Shown: positions 1 through 6,198, counted from the stretch's first letter. The stretch: 6,910 nucleotides of DNA from an uncultured Chloroflexota bacterium (GCA_937870805.1 CALMZT010000111.1:1-6910), one strand, 5' to 3'. The notes: a model not told the origin generated them from the sequence alone. Translations and numbers: made by a program.

Positions 1-243
1 CCTGGACAAGTCATAGTTTTCGTAATCACCCTTGGTCCAATAGTTGGAGAAGCACATTATAGTAGAGGACCAGGAAACATAGAACTCAGCATGTTCGGAG
101 CAGCAACTGGACTCTGCGCCGAGGGTGAGATTTGTGGGCAAATCGGTATCTCATTTCCGCCACCAGCTCCCGGTTACAGAGTAGTGGGAATTTCCCTATA
201 CGCCCAAGAGGTGTTAATTACCGCTGTAATCTGTGGACCGTAA
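1..243 (+). CDS. 3' end of an unrecognised protein gene (partial)
   Basis: An open frame enters from the left edge and runs 80 codons to a TAA at 241-243; its start lies outside the window. I do not recognise the family. The visible C-terminus is rich in Gly, Ile, Val and Pro, with short beta-type hydrophobic stretches and three Cys (in TGLCAEGEICG near residues 40-50 and in the final VICGP). There is no charged helical segment and no evident catalytic motif. This looks more like the end of a beta-rich, possibly exported protein than an enzyme core, but that is inference. The codons are AT-rich compared with genes to the right of position 920. A hairpin follows 26 bases after the stop. The one in-frame ATG (91-93) lies inside an already open frame, so it is unlikely to be the start. 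Confidence 0.6.
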   Translation, partial: PGQVIVFVITLGPIVGEAHYSRGPGNIELSMFGAATGLCAEGEICGQIGISFPPPAPGYRVVGISLYAQEVLITAVICGP

Positions 244-268
244 ATTATTTACGCGCTAATAGAACGCT

Positions 269-297
269 GAAGGCAGATTAAAAATTGATCTGCCTTC
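269..297 (+). terminator. Hairpin after the left-edge gene, possible weak terminator
   Basis: A perfect 10-bp inverted repeat is seen: GAAGGCAGAT (269-278) and ATCTGCCTTC (288-297), with a 9-base AT-rich loop. It lies 25 bases after the TAA of the left-edge gene and upstream of the next gene, where a terminator would be expected. The 3' side reads GTTAAAAAC, not a run of T, so termination by the classic intrinsic mechanism is doubtful. It could instead be a 3' stabilising hairpin or an operator for the next gene. Confidence 0.45.
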
Positions 298-360
298 GTT
301 AAAAACGTTATATACTGGAGAAACAAACAGAGCAAATACAGACGAAATTGGGTTAGTTAC

Positions 361-864
361 ATGGCGTATACTACTGAGATGTGGGAGAAGATTAGCAAAC
401 TACAATCTGAATCGCGTCTGGCACTCAGCGAAGGAGATAGAAAAAGATTCATAAAAATAATGAATAAGCTAATCTCATTCGTTGAGAGTCAAAACCTTCC
501 TTCACACACATATCGACTACGTAAAGAATACCTCTCGTCAACTCAACCTTTCGATCTAACCAAAATCATTCCGATACTTGAAGAGGCTCTAGAACATTAT
601 AAGAAGCAGAACGATATATTATTACAAATAAAAACCCTCATAGACTTGTCCAGCGCAATCTTTTACCACTCATCCAAGCACACAGATGCCGTAAGCTGCT
701 TGGATCAGGCAGATAAACTCATTGAATCTTTAACCCCCAATCACATCATAGAATTGGCAGGAAAATATCCTTCATTTGATGCAAACTTCATTGCCACTCA
801 ACTGGCATCTAGATCAGGAGAAATAGAAAAATTGAGAAAACTTATCAGCGAGACCAATCACTAA
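361..864 (+). CDS. Small helical TPR-like protein of unknown function
   Basis: This 167-residue protein is not one I recognise. It has no signal peptide or membrane segment, so it is probably cytosolic. The sequence is almost wholly alpha-helical and charged. Residues about 71-123 (ILEEALEHYKKQN, then LIDLSSAIFYHS, then DAVSCLDQADKLIE) have the spacing of helix pairs in tetratricopeptide repeats, so a TPR-like protein-binding role is the best guess. The ATG at 361 is the only usual start codon in the frame, because the next upstream stop (286-288) is followed by no ATG, GTG or TTG in frame. No strong Shine-Dalgarno sequence precedes it. Codons are AT-rich, with roughly 35-43% GC in two counted 60-base lines, against about 63% in a counted line of the kinase gene. 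It ends just before a bidirectional hairpin. An immunity or accessory protein for the left-edge gene is conceivable but unsupported. Confidence 0.65.
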   Translation: MAYTTEMWEKISKLQSESRLALSEGDRKRFIKIMNKLISFVESQNLPSHTYRLRKEYLSSTQPFDLTKIIPILEEALEHYKKQNDILLQIKTLIDLSSAIFYHSSKHTDAVSCLDQADKLIESLTPNHIIELAGKYPSFDANFIATQLASRSGEIEKLRKLISETNH

Positions 865-866
865 AG

Positions 867-896
867 AAAGAAGATTTACAGTGGTAAGTCTTCTTT
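867..896. terminator. Bidirectional terminator hairpin between convergent genes
   Basis: A 13-bp stem pairs AAAGAAGATTTAC (867-879) with GTAAGTCTTCTTT (884-896) around an AGTG loop; the single imperfect position is a G-T wobble. It lies 2 bases after the TAA of the plus-strand gene and 25 bases beyond the stop of the minus-strand kinase gene. Read on the minus strand, the 3' arm runs into TTCTTTCTTTAG, a U-rich tail. On the plus strand the T-rich part lies within the arm itself. Position and structure fit a terminator shared by both genes. Confidence 0.75.
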
Positions 897-921
897 AAAT
901 CATCTCAATACAGAATGTTTT

Positions 922-3585
922 CTATTCTGCTAAAATCTTCTGTGCCACGTCACGCAGCTTCATCTCTTTGCCATTTTCCAGCGCTTGCTCAAGCACGTCG
1001 GGGGGCATGTCGTCGCGCAGTACCTCCACAAGCTGCCGCGCGGCTTCTGTGGTTTGGGCGTCGGTGGCGGGGTTGTTCATCACCAGCGACAGGTATTCCA
1101 GCGCCTTCACCTGGTCTTTGCCCTCGCGCACGAGCAGGCGCGCCAAGCCCGTGAGCACCGACAGCGCCACCGTTTGCGCGCGGATTTCCAGCGCGACTTT
1201 CAATGCCTCGCTGAAGTAGCGCCTGGCTTCGGCGTAGTCCCCAAGTTCGCAGACGGCATTGCCCAGACTGTTGAGGTTTGACGCGATGCCGGAGCGATAG
1301 CCAATCTGCTGTGACAGCGCGAGGCTTTCCTTATAAAGATCGGCTGCCTTGTCATACTGCCAGAAGCCATAAAAATAGGTATCACCCAACTGGCGCTTAA
1401 GCAGCGCGGTTTTGCGCTCCTGCGCCTCGGCGACGTAAGGCTGAAGTTCCAAGGCACGCTTCAAAAACGCTTCGGCTTCGTCATACGCGCCGCTGCGTAA
1501 CGCCTGTTCACCTGCCAGCGCGGCATAGTGTTCTTCCTTCGCGGGTTCTTCAGCGCTGCGCCAGTGATAGGCTAAGCGGGCAGCGGTGCGTGATGAATAC
1601 TCATACAGCTTTTCAATCGCCAGCGCGACGCGGCGGTGTAAGTCACGGCGTTCGTCGGCGGGCATATCGCGCAGCACGCCGTCCTGCAATTTGCTGTGCG
1701 CGAACCGCCATACCGTGCCTTCCACTTCCAATACGGCAGCATCAGCGCCCTGCGATAACAGTCGATCAAAGTCGATGTCTGCGCCCATCACTTCGCGCAG
1801 GATACGCATATCCAACTGGCGTCCGACGACTGCTGCCACTTTGAGCAGAGGCATGGCTTCTTCAGGCACACGGCGCAAACGACGGCTGATGATGGCTTGC
1901 AAGCCGCCCGTCAGTACATGGCGTGGCAGGGTTTCGACGCCGATGCGATCTAACTGTCCGGCTTCTTCTGCCAGCGCACGCACAATTTCAACGAGGAAGA
2001 AGACGTTGCCTTCGGTTTCCTTTTGCAAAAGCGAGACGATCTCCGGCTTTTCACCGACTTCACCGAGCATCGACTTGCTCAGTTCGGTGATGGCTTGCGG
2101 TGTCAGTCGGTGCAGCTTGAGCATTTCGGCATTCGGCAGGGTTTTGGGCAAATCGGGCACTTCGTCGTCACGGTAGCTGCCGACGATCATCAGTGGTTTT
2201 TCAACCGTCAAATAGTTCAGGCTGGCGAGAAGGGCTAGGCTTTCGCTGCGCACCCAATGCAAATCTTCCAGAATCACCAGAACAGGTTGTTCCTGCCGCC
2301 GGAACAGGCTTTCCACAACACTGATGAGGCGTGCCTGTGCGGCTTGTGGCTGCATTTCCGGCGCGTTGGGAATAGGACGCCCCAACAAATCGGGCAAATC
2401 CGGCACGACTTCTTTGAGCACGCTGGCTTCCACATTGTCGAGTTCGGCAAGCAGGCTGAGCCAACGCAGCGCACCCTGCCACACCTGAAAGGGGATACCG
2501 CCTTCTGAAACCGCTTGCCCGCGCAGCACCAGCGCATGATTGACCAAGCCCAGCGTGCGCAGTTCATCCAATACGCGCGACTTGCCGACGCCGCTTTCGC
2601 CTGCAATTAAGCAGACACTGCCTTTGCCGTGCAGCGTATTTTCCAGTTGAAATTGCAACTTCGACATCTCGGCTTCGCGCCCGACGAAGTGCGCCGCTTG
2701 CAGATAACTTTCGCGGGCGGCGGCGCTTTCAGGTGGCAGCGGCAGCCACGCGGCACGGCTTAAGTCGCCGATAACCTCACTAACGTCCTGATAACGATCA
2801 CGCGGGTCTTTTACCAGCAGGCGTCCGATGATGGAGACAATAGCGATATTGGCGTCTACCAGCGTCATATCCGGTGGCTCTGTCAACACCTGCATCGCCA
2901 GCACTGCCAGCGATTCGCCCTCAAAAGGTTTACGCTTGCCAAAGATTTCGTAGAGAATCACACCCATTGCGTAGAGGTCACTCGCGCGGCTGGCGACGCC
3001 CGTTGTCCACAATTCCGGCGACATATAACCCGGTGTGCCTGCCAGCGTGCCATCACCGGATTCGTCCTCGTGCATCACGGCGATGCCGAAGTCCAGCAGC
3101 TTGACCTGTCCATTGACGACCATCACATTTGTCGGCTTGAGATCACGGTGAATCACGCCGCGACGATGGAGATAGGCAAGGGCTTGCAATGTTTGCAGCA
3201 CAAGATCGATCTTCACGGTGGTCGATTGCTCCACAGCGGCATCGGTCAGCGTTTGCGGCTTATCGAGCAGTTCCATCGCAATGTACGGTTGATGTGCCTC
3301 GAAACCGTAATCGAAGACGCTGATGATGTTGGGGTGACGCAGCGATGCCAGCGCTTTGTACTCGCGCGCGAACGTCAGGCGCAAATCGGTGCTTGAATCG
3401 GAGATGCTGTCCATCACGCGCGTCGCGTATTGCAGTTTTTCAGGCTGCAAGCGCACGCGCTTGAGGGCGACCACTTGCCCGGTCAGGCGATCAGTCGCGC
3501 GAAACACTGTGCCCATGCCGCCTTCACCCAGCGATTCATGCAGAATATAGCGCCGTCCAACGAGTTCACCGGGTTCGTGAGTCAT
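922..3585 (-). CDS. Ser/Thr protein kinase fused to AAA/STAND ATPase and TPRs
   Basis: This 887-residue soluble protein has a Hanks-type kinase domain at about 13-275. It shows the glycine loop GEGGMG (20-25), VALK lysine K42, probable helix-C Glu E75, HRDLKPTN (146-153), DFG (165-167) and GTPGYMSPE (183-191). All catalytic residues are present, and this is an RD kinase with Thr in the activation segment. Residues about 299-540 form an AAA_16-type ATPase: VGRE (301-304), Walker A GESGVGKS (329-336), Walker B VLVILEDLHW (435-444) and GSYRDDE (469-475). A winged-helix-like linker follows. About four TPRs occupy 686-840. There is no membrane segment, so it acts in the cytosol. The layout recalls mycobacterial PknK, but no LuxR-type HTH ends the protein. 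It probably senses a signal through the ATPase/TPR part and phosphorylates a partner; the substrate is unknown. The start is supported by GGAG nine bases upstream. Confidence 0.93.
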   Translation of the reverse strand: MTHEPGELVGRRYILHESLGEGGMGTVFRATDRLTGQVVALKRVRLQPEKLQYATRVMDSISDSSTDLRLTFAREYKALASLRHPNIISVFDYGFEAHQPYIAMELLDKPQTLTDAAVEQSTTVKIDLVLQTLQALAYLHRRGVIHRDLKPTNVMVVNGQVKLLDFGIAVMHEDESGDGTLAGTPGYMSPELWTTGVASRASDLYAMGVILYEIFGKRKPFEGESLAVLAMQVLTEPPDMTLVDANIAIVSIIGRLLVKDPRDRYQDVSEVIGDLSRAAWLPLPPESAAARESYLQAAHFVGREAEMSKLQFQLENTLHGKGSVCLIAGESGVGKSRVLDELRTLGLVNHALVLRGQAVSEGGIPFQVWQGALRWLSLLAELDNVEASVLKEVVPDLPDLLGRPIPNAPEMQPQAAQARLISVVESLFRRQEQPVLVILEDLHWVRSESLALLASLNYLTVEKPLMIVGSYRDDEVPDLPKTLPNAEMLKLHRLTPQAITELSKSMLGEVGEKPEIVSLLQKETEGNVFFLVEIVRALAEEAGQLDRIGVETLPRHVLTGGLQAIISRRLRRVPEEAMPLLKVAAVVGRQLDMRILREVMGADIDFDRLLSQGADAAVLEVEGTVWRFAHSKLQDGVLRDMPADERRDLHRRVALAIEKLYEYSSRTAARLAYHWRSAEEPAKEEHYAALAGEQALRSGAYDEAEAFLKRALELQPYVAEAQERKTALLKRQLGDTYFYGFWQYDKAADLYKESLALSQQIGYRSGIASNLNSLGNAVCELGDYAEARRYFSEALKVALEIRAQTVALSVLTGLARLLVREGKDQVKALEYLSLVMNNPATDAQTTEAARQLVEVLRDDMPPDVLEQALENGKEMKLRDVAQKILAE

Positions 3586-3594
3586 GCTGAGATT

Positions 3595-3598
3595 CTCC
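3595..3598 (-). promoter_or_regulatory. Ribosome binding site of the kinase gene
   Basis: On the minus strand GGAG lies 9 bases before the ATG at 3585-3583. This supports that start, and the kinase core begins only about 12 residues later, as expected for a cytosolic bacterial kinase. Confidence 0.7.
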
Positions 3599-3630
3599 GC
3601 GCGAAATTAAAGTAACGTAGTACACAAAAA

Positions 3631-3659
3631 ATCATAGACGTTTTAGGTGGGTGTGGCAA
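3631..3659 (-). promoter_or_regulatory. Sigma70-type promoter of the kinase gene
   Basis: Read on the minus strand, TTGCCA (plus 3654-3659) and TATGAT (plus 3631-3636) are separated by exactly 17 bases. Each hexamer matches the consensus at five of six positions. Transcription would start near 3624, giving a leader of about 40 bases before the kinase ATG. This is the best-formed promoter in the window. Chloroflexota housekeeping promoters are assumed to follow the standard consensus. Confidence 0.65.
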
Positions 3660-3698
3660 GTTTCGGGGCTGTACAAGTTCACAGTGGTCAGTTATCAG

Positions 3699-3720
3699 CA
3701 CAATGCGAGTTTGTATTGTG
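3699..3720. repeat. Inverted repeat in the divergent spacer, possible operator
   Basis: CACAAT (3699-3704) and ATTGTG (3715-3720) form a 6-bp inverted repeat with a 10-base centre. Two further symmetric matches inside give 8 of 11 complementary positions over 22 bp, the size of a dimeric regulator site. It lies about 40 bases upstream of the kinase -35 element. It is not a CRP-type TGTGA-N6-TCACA site. Which protein, if any, binds is unknown. Confidence 0.35.
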
Positions 3721-3765
3721 GAATTTAAGTCTCAAGTGAAAGGCTGAGTCTAACTGAAAAAGCAG

Positions 3766-3784
3766 ATGAACGAGTTCGGTTCAT
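3766..3784. repeat. Second inverted repeat in the divergent spacer
   Basis: ATGAAC (3766-3771) and GTTCAT (3779-3784) are a perfect 6-bp inverted repeat with a 7-base centre. An overlapping shorter palindrome GAAC-GA-GTTC occupies 3768-3777. Such structures often mark regulator binding sites, but repeats this short also arise by chance, so this is a weak call. Confidence 0.25.
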
Positions 3785-3854
3785 ACATCAGGGTGAAGTT
3801 GTAACTTATCCATTACATACTTCTCCTTTATAGACAGATTGCACTTTTGTTTTT

Positions 3855-3872
3855 TACATTTTTAGTACATTT
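3855..3872 (+). repeat. TACATTT direct repeat at one helical turn
   Basis: TACATTT occurs at 3855-3861 and again at 3866-3872, an 11-bp period, within a T-rich stretch about 100 bases upstream of the secreted protein start. Two binding half-sites on the same DNA face would look like this. The pair could equally be low-complexity AT-rich DNA around a promoter. Confidence 0.25.
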
Positions 3873-3889
3873 CTAATGCCCGTTCCCTA

Positions 3890-3919
3890 TTGTGTTGATA
3901 TGCACAATCTCCACATAAT
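3890..3919 (+). promoter_or_regulatory. Weak candidate promoter of the secreted protein gene
   Basis: CATAAT (3914-3919) matches the -10 consensus at five of six positions and is preceded at 18 bases by TTGTGT (3890-3895), a poor -35. Transcription would begin near 3926, after the longer-frame ATG at 3876, which agrees with using the ATG at 3969. The weak -35 suggests an activator or another sigma factor. A promoter further upstream in the T-rich stretch is also possible. Confidence 0.3.
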
Positions 3920-3955
3920 GAACACTGACATCACTGTAATCTTTGAGCATGTAAC

Positions 3956-3960
3956 AGGAG
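3956..3960 (+). promoter_or_regulatory. Ribosome binding site that fixes the secreted protein start
   Basis: AGGAG at 3956-3960 lies 8 bases before the ATG at 3969. No comparable site precedes the ATG at 3876, and a signal peptide begins directly at 3969. Together these decide the start. Confidence 0.75.
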
Positions 3961-3968
3961 TCCGTAGA

Positions 3969-5336
3969 ATGCGTATGCTGCGATTTTTATCCTTGTTATG
4001 GCTGTCGCTGGCGATAATGACGGTAGCGCTGCTGCCGAGTTCCAGTGTGCAAGCCGCTGTGTTTTTGTATCCCCCCAGCGCGTTTCGCCAGCCAATTCCC
4101 CCAGGTTCCAATTATATCCTTGAGCCGCGTATCAGCACCTTCCGTCACAGTTCAGAGGAATTCAGCGCCCCCGTATACCGTGTGCCTTCGGGAACGATGG
4201 TGCCGCCCGTGACTGTCAGCAACATTTATGGACGTGTGGAAGTGTGGCCCATCCCGACGAGTGCGCAGCCCGCCACAGGTTCAGACGGGCACATGGTCGT
4301 CATCCACGAGGACGACGGCATGGTGTATGAGTTCTTCCGCGCACGCTGGACAAGCTCGTCAACGATTTCAACCAGCACGATGATGTATTATCCTATCAAC
4401 GGCAACGGCGTCAGCGACCCGCCGACCCGCCGCGTGACTGCTTCGGGCATCGCCAACAGCAACGGCATGGTGATGCGCGAGGATTTTGACAACGGCGGCA
4501 CGCTTGACCCCAATCTGCCGATCAATCATGCCCTGAGTTTCAGCCTGCCTGCCTCCATGATTTCACCGGGCGGTTTTGTAGCGCCAGCCATCGACGGTGA
4601 AGATGCAGGCACAGACACCAGCGAAAATCGTGTGCCGATGGGGGCGCGCTTCGCTATTCCGCCGAATGTGGACGTAGACAGCCTCGCCGTACATCCGTTT
4701 ACCAGAGCCATCTTACGGGCGGCGCGCGATTATGGTATGTTCGTGACCGATGCCAGCGGCGCGGGCACTTACATGGGTGGCAACATCGGCAGGTTCGGCG
4801 TTGAGCCGGGACTGATTCAGGCGATGTTCGGCGTGCCGGGTGACAGCCTCATGGATCAGGTTGCAGCGGAAGTGTACAGCGTTGTGCAGCAGTACGGCGT
4901 GTATCGCGTCGATGGCTTGGCAGCGGGCGGCGAAGTGATTGACCCGTTGACCGGACGGTTGATCGCTTTTGGTCCGCCGACGTGTACTGAAATGCAAGAC
5001 CCTTCGTTTATCGTCGCGCCGGGCTTGTACTGCGTGGTACTGATGCGTGACGGCGGCTGGATACAAAGCGTTGGTTCTGTGCCGGAGTCGCTGATACAGG
5101 CAGGCGTCATCATTGCTGTCGAAGTCGTGTACTACGATGCGCCGGGACATGCGCTGAATGAGTTCCCCAATTCCGATTATCAGTACGTATGTCTGGCAGG
5201 CGATGGGCGCTACATCTATCTTGACGGACGACAAACGCCGCGCAATATCCTGGAGATGGACGCGGTGAGCGATAACGGTTACACCTGTGCGTGGATACCC
5301 GCGCCGGGAACGGTGGTGTTGATCGCGCGGGAGTAG
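3969..5336 (+). CDS. Secreted protein of unknown function with signal peptide
   Basis: This 455-residue protein has a typical signal peptide: a short basic N-end (MRMLRF), a hydrophobic core (LLWLSLAIMTVALL) and probable cleavage after VQA (27-29). It should be exported by Sec. The frame is open 31 codons upstream to 3876, but that would bury the signal peptide behind a charged segment, and the ribosome binding site supports 3969. The middle carries spaced motifs: GSDGHMVVIHEDD (104-116), NHALSF (186-191), PMGARFAIPP (223-232) and RAILRAARDYGMFVTD (246-261). The set resembles a pattern I recall in secreted actinobacterial and chloroflexal proteins of unassigned role; I cannot name a family. 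All mature-protein Cys (339, 355, 408, 440) lie in the last third, so a disulfide-bonded C-terminal domain is possible. It is divergent from the kinase gene and followed by a strong terminator, so it is monocistronic. Surface or carbohydrate-related roles are speculation. Confidence 0.8.
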   Translation: MRMLRFLSLLWLSLAIMTVALLPSSSVQAAVFLYPPSAFRQPIPPGSNYILEPRISTFRHSSEEFSAPVYRVPSGTMVPPVTVSNIYGRVEVWPIPTSAQPATGSDGHMVVIHEDDGMVYEFFRARWTSSSTISTSTMMYYPINGNGVSDPPTRRVTASGIANSNGMVMREDFDNGGTLDPNLPINHALSFSLPASMISPGGFVAPAIDGEDAGTDTSENRVPMGARFAIPPNVDVDSLAVHPFTRAILRAARDYGMFVTDASGAGTYMGGNIGRFGVEPGLIQAMFGVPGDSLMDQVAAEVYSVVQQYGVYRVDGLAAGGEVIDPLTGRLIAFGPPTCTEMQDPSFIVAPGLYCVVLMRDGGWIQSVGSVPESLIQAGVIIAVEVVYYDAPGHALNEFPNSDYQYVCLAGDGRYIYLDGRQTPRNILEMDAVSDNGYTCAWIPAPGTVVLIARE

Positions 5337-5341
5337 CGATT

Positions 5342-5356
5342 AAACGCATTGCGTTT
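5342..5356 (+). repeat. Short hairpin before the terminator
   Basis: AAACGC (5342-5347) and GCGTTT (5351-5356) form a perfect 6-bp stem with a 3-base loop, starting 6 bases after the secreted protein stop and directly preceding the main terminator hairpin. It may assist termination or protect the mRNA 3' end. Confidence 0.4.
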
Positions 5357-5360
5357 CACA

Positions 5361-5392
5361 GCCCCTTTGAGATAGAAGGGGCTTTTTATTTG
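5361..5392 (+). terminator. Intrinsic terminator of the secreted protein gene
   Basis: GCCCCTT (5361-5367) pairs with AAGGGGC (5376-5382) around an 8-base loop and is followed at once by TTTTTATTT. A GC-rich stem with a T-run is the standard rho-independent form. It lies 24 bases after the stop codon and separates the secreted protein gene from the toxin-antitoxin module. Confidence 0.9.
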
Positions 5393-5430
5393 GGGAATCT
5401 TCATGCCCTTAGAATTACTTTGAATGACCA

Positions 5431-5456
5431 CGTGATTGAAAATTTCACGCTACAAT
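5431..5456 (+). promoter_or_regulatory. Possible promoter and operator of the toxin-antitoxin pair
   Basis: TACAAT at 5451-5456 matches the -10 consensus at five of six positions, about 27 bases before the antitoxin ATG. I see no good -35 at 16-18 bases. Just upstream, CGTGA (5431-5435) and TCACG (5445-5449) form an inverted repeat touching the -10. Ribbon-helix-helix antitoxins usually bind such sites over their own promoter. The arms are short, so the operator is a weak inference. Confidence 0.35.
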
Positions 5457-5482
5457 AGAGAAAAGTAGTAATAGGCTAAACG

Positions 5483-5761
5483 ATGAGTGAAATGACGATT
5501 GAATTCAAGCTGAGCTTGCCTACGGAAGTGCTGCAACGCCTCGAAGCAGAGGCGGAACGCCAGCACTTGCCATTGCCCGCAGTGGTACGTGAAGCAATTG
5601 AAACCTATTTGAACGAATTAGACGAAGACACCCCAGATGAGCAAATTCTCGCCAACTTCCGTGAAGGGTTCGCCGATGCGTTAGCAGGTAGAACACGACC
5701 CGCACGCGAGGTTTTAGGCGAAATCCGCCGCGAGATCACGCAAGATGGCGACGAGGGTTGA
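5483..5761 (+). CDS. Ribbon-helix-helix antitoxin of a type II TA pair
   Basis: This 92-residue acidic protein has two parts. Residues 4-44 fit a CopG/Arc-type ribbon-helix-helix DNA-binding fold: a beta strand (TIEFKLSLP), helix one (EVLQRLEAEAERQ) and helix two (LPAVVREAIETYLNEL). Residues 50-82 (DEQILANFREGFADALAGRTRPAREVL) look like the segment that wraps and neutralises the toxin; related ILxxFRxGxxxAxxGxT tails are found in antitoxins paired with RelE-like toxins. Its 3' end overlaps the toxin gene by 17 bp, so the two are translationally coupled. It is expected to repress its own promoter alone and with the toxin. The preceding AGG near 5473 is a weak ribosome site. A second ATG at 5492 is a possible alternative start three codons later. 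Confidence 0.85.
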   Translation: MSEMTIEFKLSLPTEVLQRLEAEAERQHLPLPAVVREAIETYLNELDEDTPDEQILANFREGFADALAGRTRPAREVLGEIRREITQDGDEG

Positions 5762-6116
5762 GGTTCCGCCGCCGTTCAAGAAAGACTTAAAACGGCTGGC
5801 ACGCAAGTATCCAGCCGTACTCGATGAAGTAGAAGACCTCGTAACGCGCCTCGAAGCTGATGAGCGTCCCGGCGACAAAATCCCAAATGTGGGTTATGAC
5901 GTTTACAAAGTACGGCTGAAAAATCCTGCTGTCCAACGTGGCAAAAGCGGCGGGTTTCGGGCGATTTATTACGTGCGTATGGCTAATCATGTGATTTTGA
6001 TTACCATTTACACGGAGTCTCAGCAGGAAGACATCCGCCCTGAACAAATTCAGCAGGTGATTGTGGATGTGACCCAGCAGAAAGCCACGAACGACGAAGG
6101 CGATAACAACGAATGA
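5745..6116 (+). CDS. RelE/ParE-family toxin
   Basis: This 123-residue protein fits the RelE/ParE toxin fold. It has an N-terminal helical part with FKKDLKRLARKYP (11-23), followed by the beta-sheet core: VYKVRLKNPAVQRGKSGGFRAIYYV (53-77, with K55, R57, R65, K67 and R72) and VILITIYTESQQEDI (83-97). The RGKSGGFR segment and the IYxxSxQED ending are typical of the subgroup that includes ribosome-dependent mRNA interferases, so translation inhibition is the likely activity. ParE-like gyrase inhibition cannot be excluded from sequence alone. The start overlaps the antitoxin gene and has only weak ribosome-binding sequence, as expected for coupled translation at a lower rate. The last dozen residues are a charged, disordered tail (ATNDEGDNNE). 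The length is somewhat above the usual 85-110 because of that tail. Confidence 0.87.
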   Translation: MATRVEVPPPFKKDLKRLARKYPAVLDEVEDLVTRLEADERPGDKIPNVGYDVYKVRLKNPAVQRGKSGGFRAIYYVRMANHVILITIYTESQQEDIRPEQIQQVIVDVTQQKATNDEGDNNE

Positions 6117-6138
6117 CGATATTTGCTGCACCAAGTCA

Positions 6139-6198
6139 TTAGAGTCCTGTTGAACCCTCAGCCAGCGCCTTCAGATTCGCCAAGTCCTGTTCCAGTTT
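6139..6198 (-). pseudogene. Coding-like remnant, probable detached 3' end of the BtrH-like gene
   Basis: On the minus strand, 18 codons from 6195 to 6142 read LEQDLANLKALAEGSTGL and end at TAA (6139-6141), followed directly by an overlapping TGA. The peptide has a helical heptad-like pattern, and the codons have the GC-rich third positions of the neighbouring genes. The frame is the same as that of the minus-strand gene ending at 6265, exactly 42 codons away. If the intervening repeat is removed, the helix ending in DLLQSV would continue naturally into LEQDLANL. I infer that this is the original C-terminus, now separated by an in-frame TAG and the repeat. A chance open frame of 18 codons remains possible. 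Confidence 0.4.

Noticed and set aside
1586..2176. 196-codon open frame antisense to the ATPase part of the kinase gene
   Set aside because: The opposite strand encodes conserved ATPase sequence. The Ser/Arg-rich translation is typical of a shadow frame in GC-rich DNA.
3805..3815. DnaA-box-like TTATCCATT in the divergent spacer
   Set aside because: Seven of nine matches in a single copy, with no cluster and no replication genes nearby; expected by chance.
4713..5234. 173-codon open frame antisense to the secreted protein gene
   Set aside because: It lies wholly opposite a gene with a signal peptide, ribosome site and terminator, and its translation is rich in Arg, His and Gln without recognisable motifs.
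5429..5434. CACGTG palindrome upstream of the antitoxin
   Set aside because: A single 6-bp palindrome is common by chance. The overlapping CGTGA/TCACG inverted repeat near the -10 is the better operator candidate.
5787..6134. 115-codon open frame antisense to the toxin gene
   Set aside because: The plus strand encodes a recognisable RelE/ParE toxin coupled to an antitoxin; the antisense product has no family features.
6143..6191. Repeated AGTCCTGTT at 6143-6151 and 6183-6191
   Set aside because: A 9-bp direct repeat 40 bp apart falls inside the coding-like remnant, where it encodes part of both the STGL end and the LEQDL segment; too short to call target-site duplication because the copies do not flank the repeat element.
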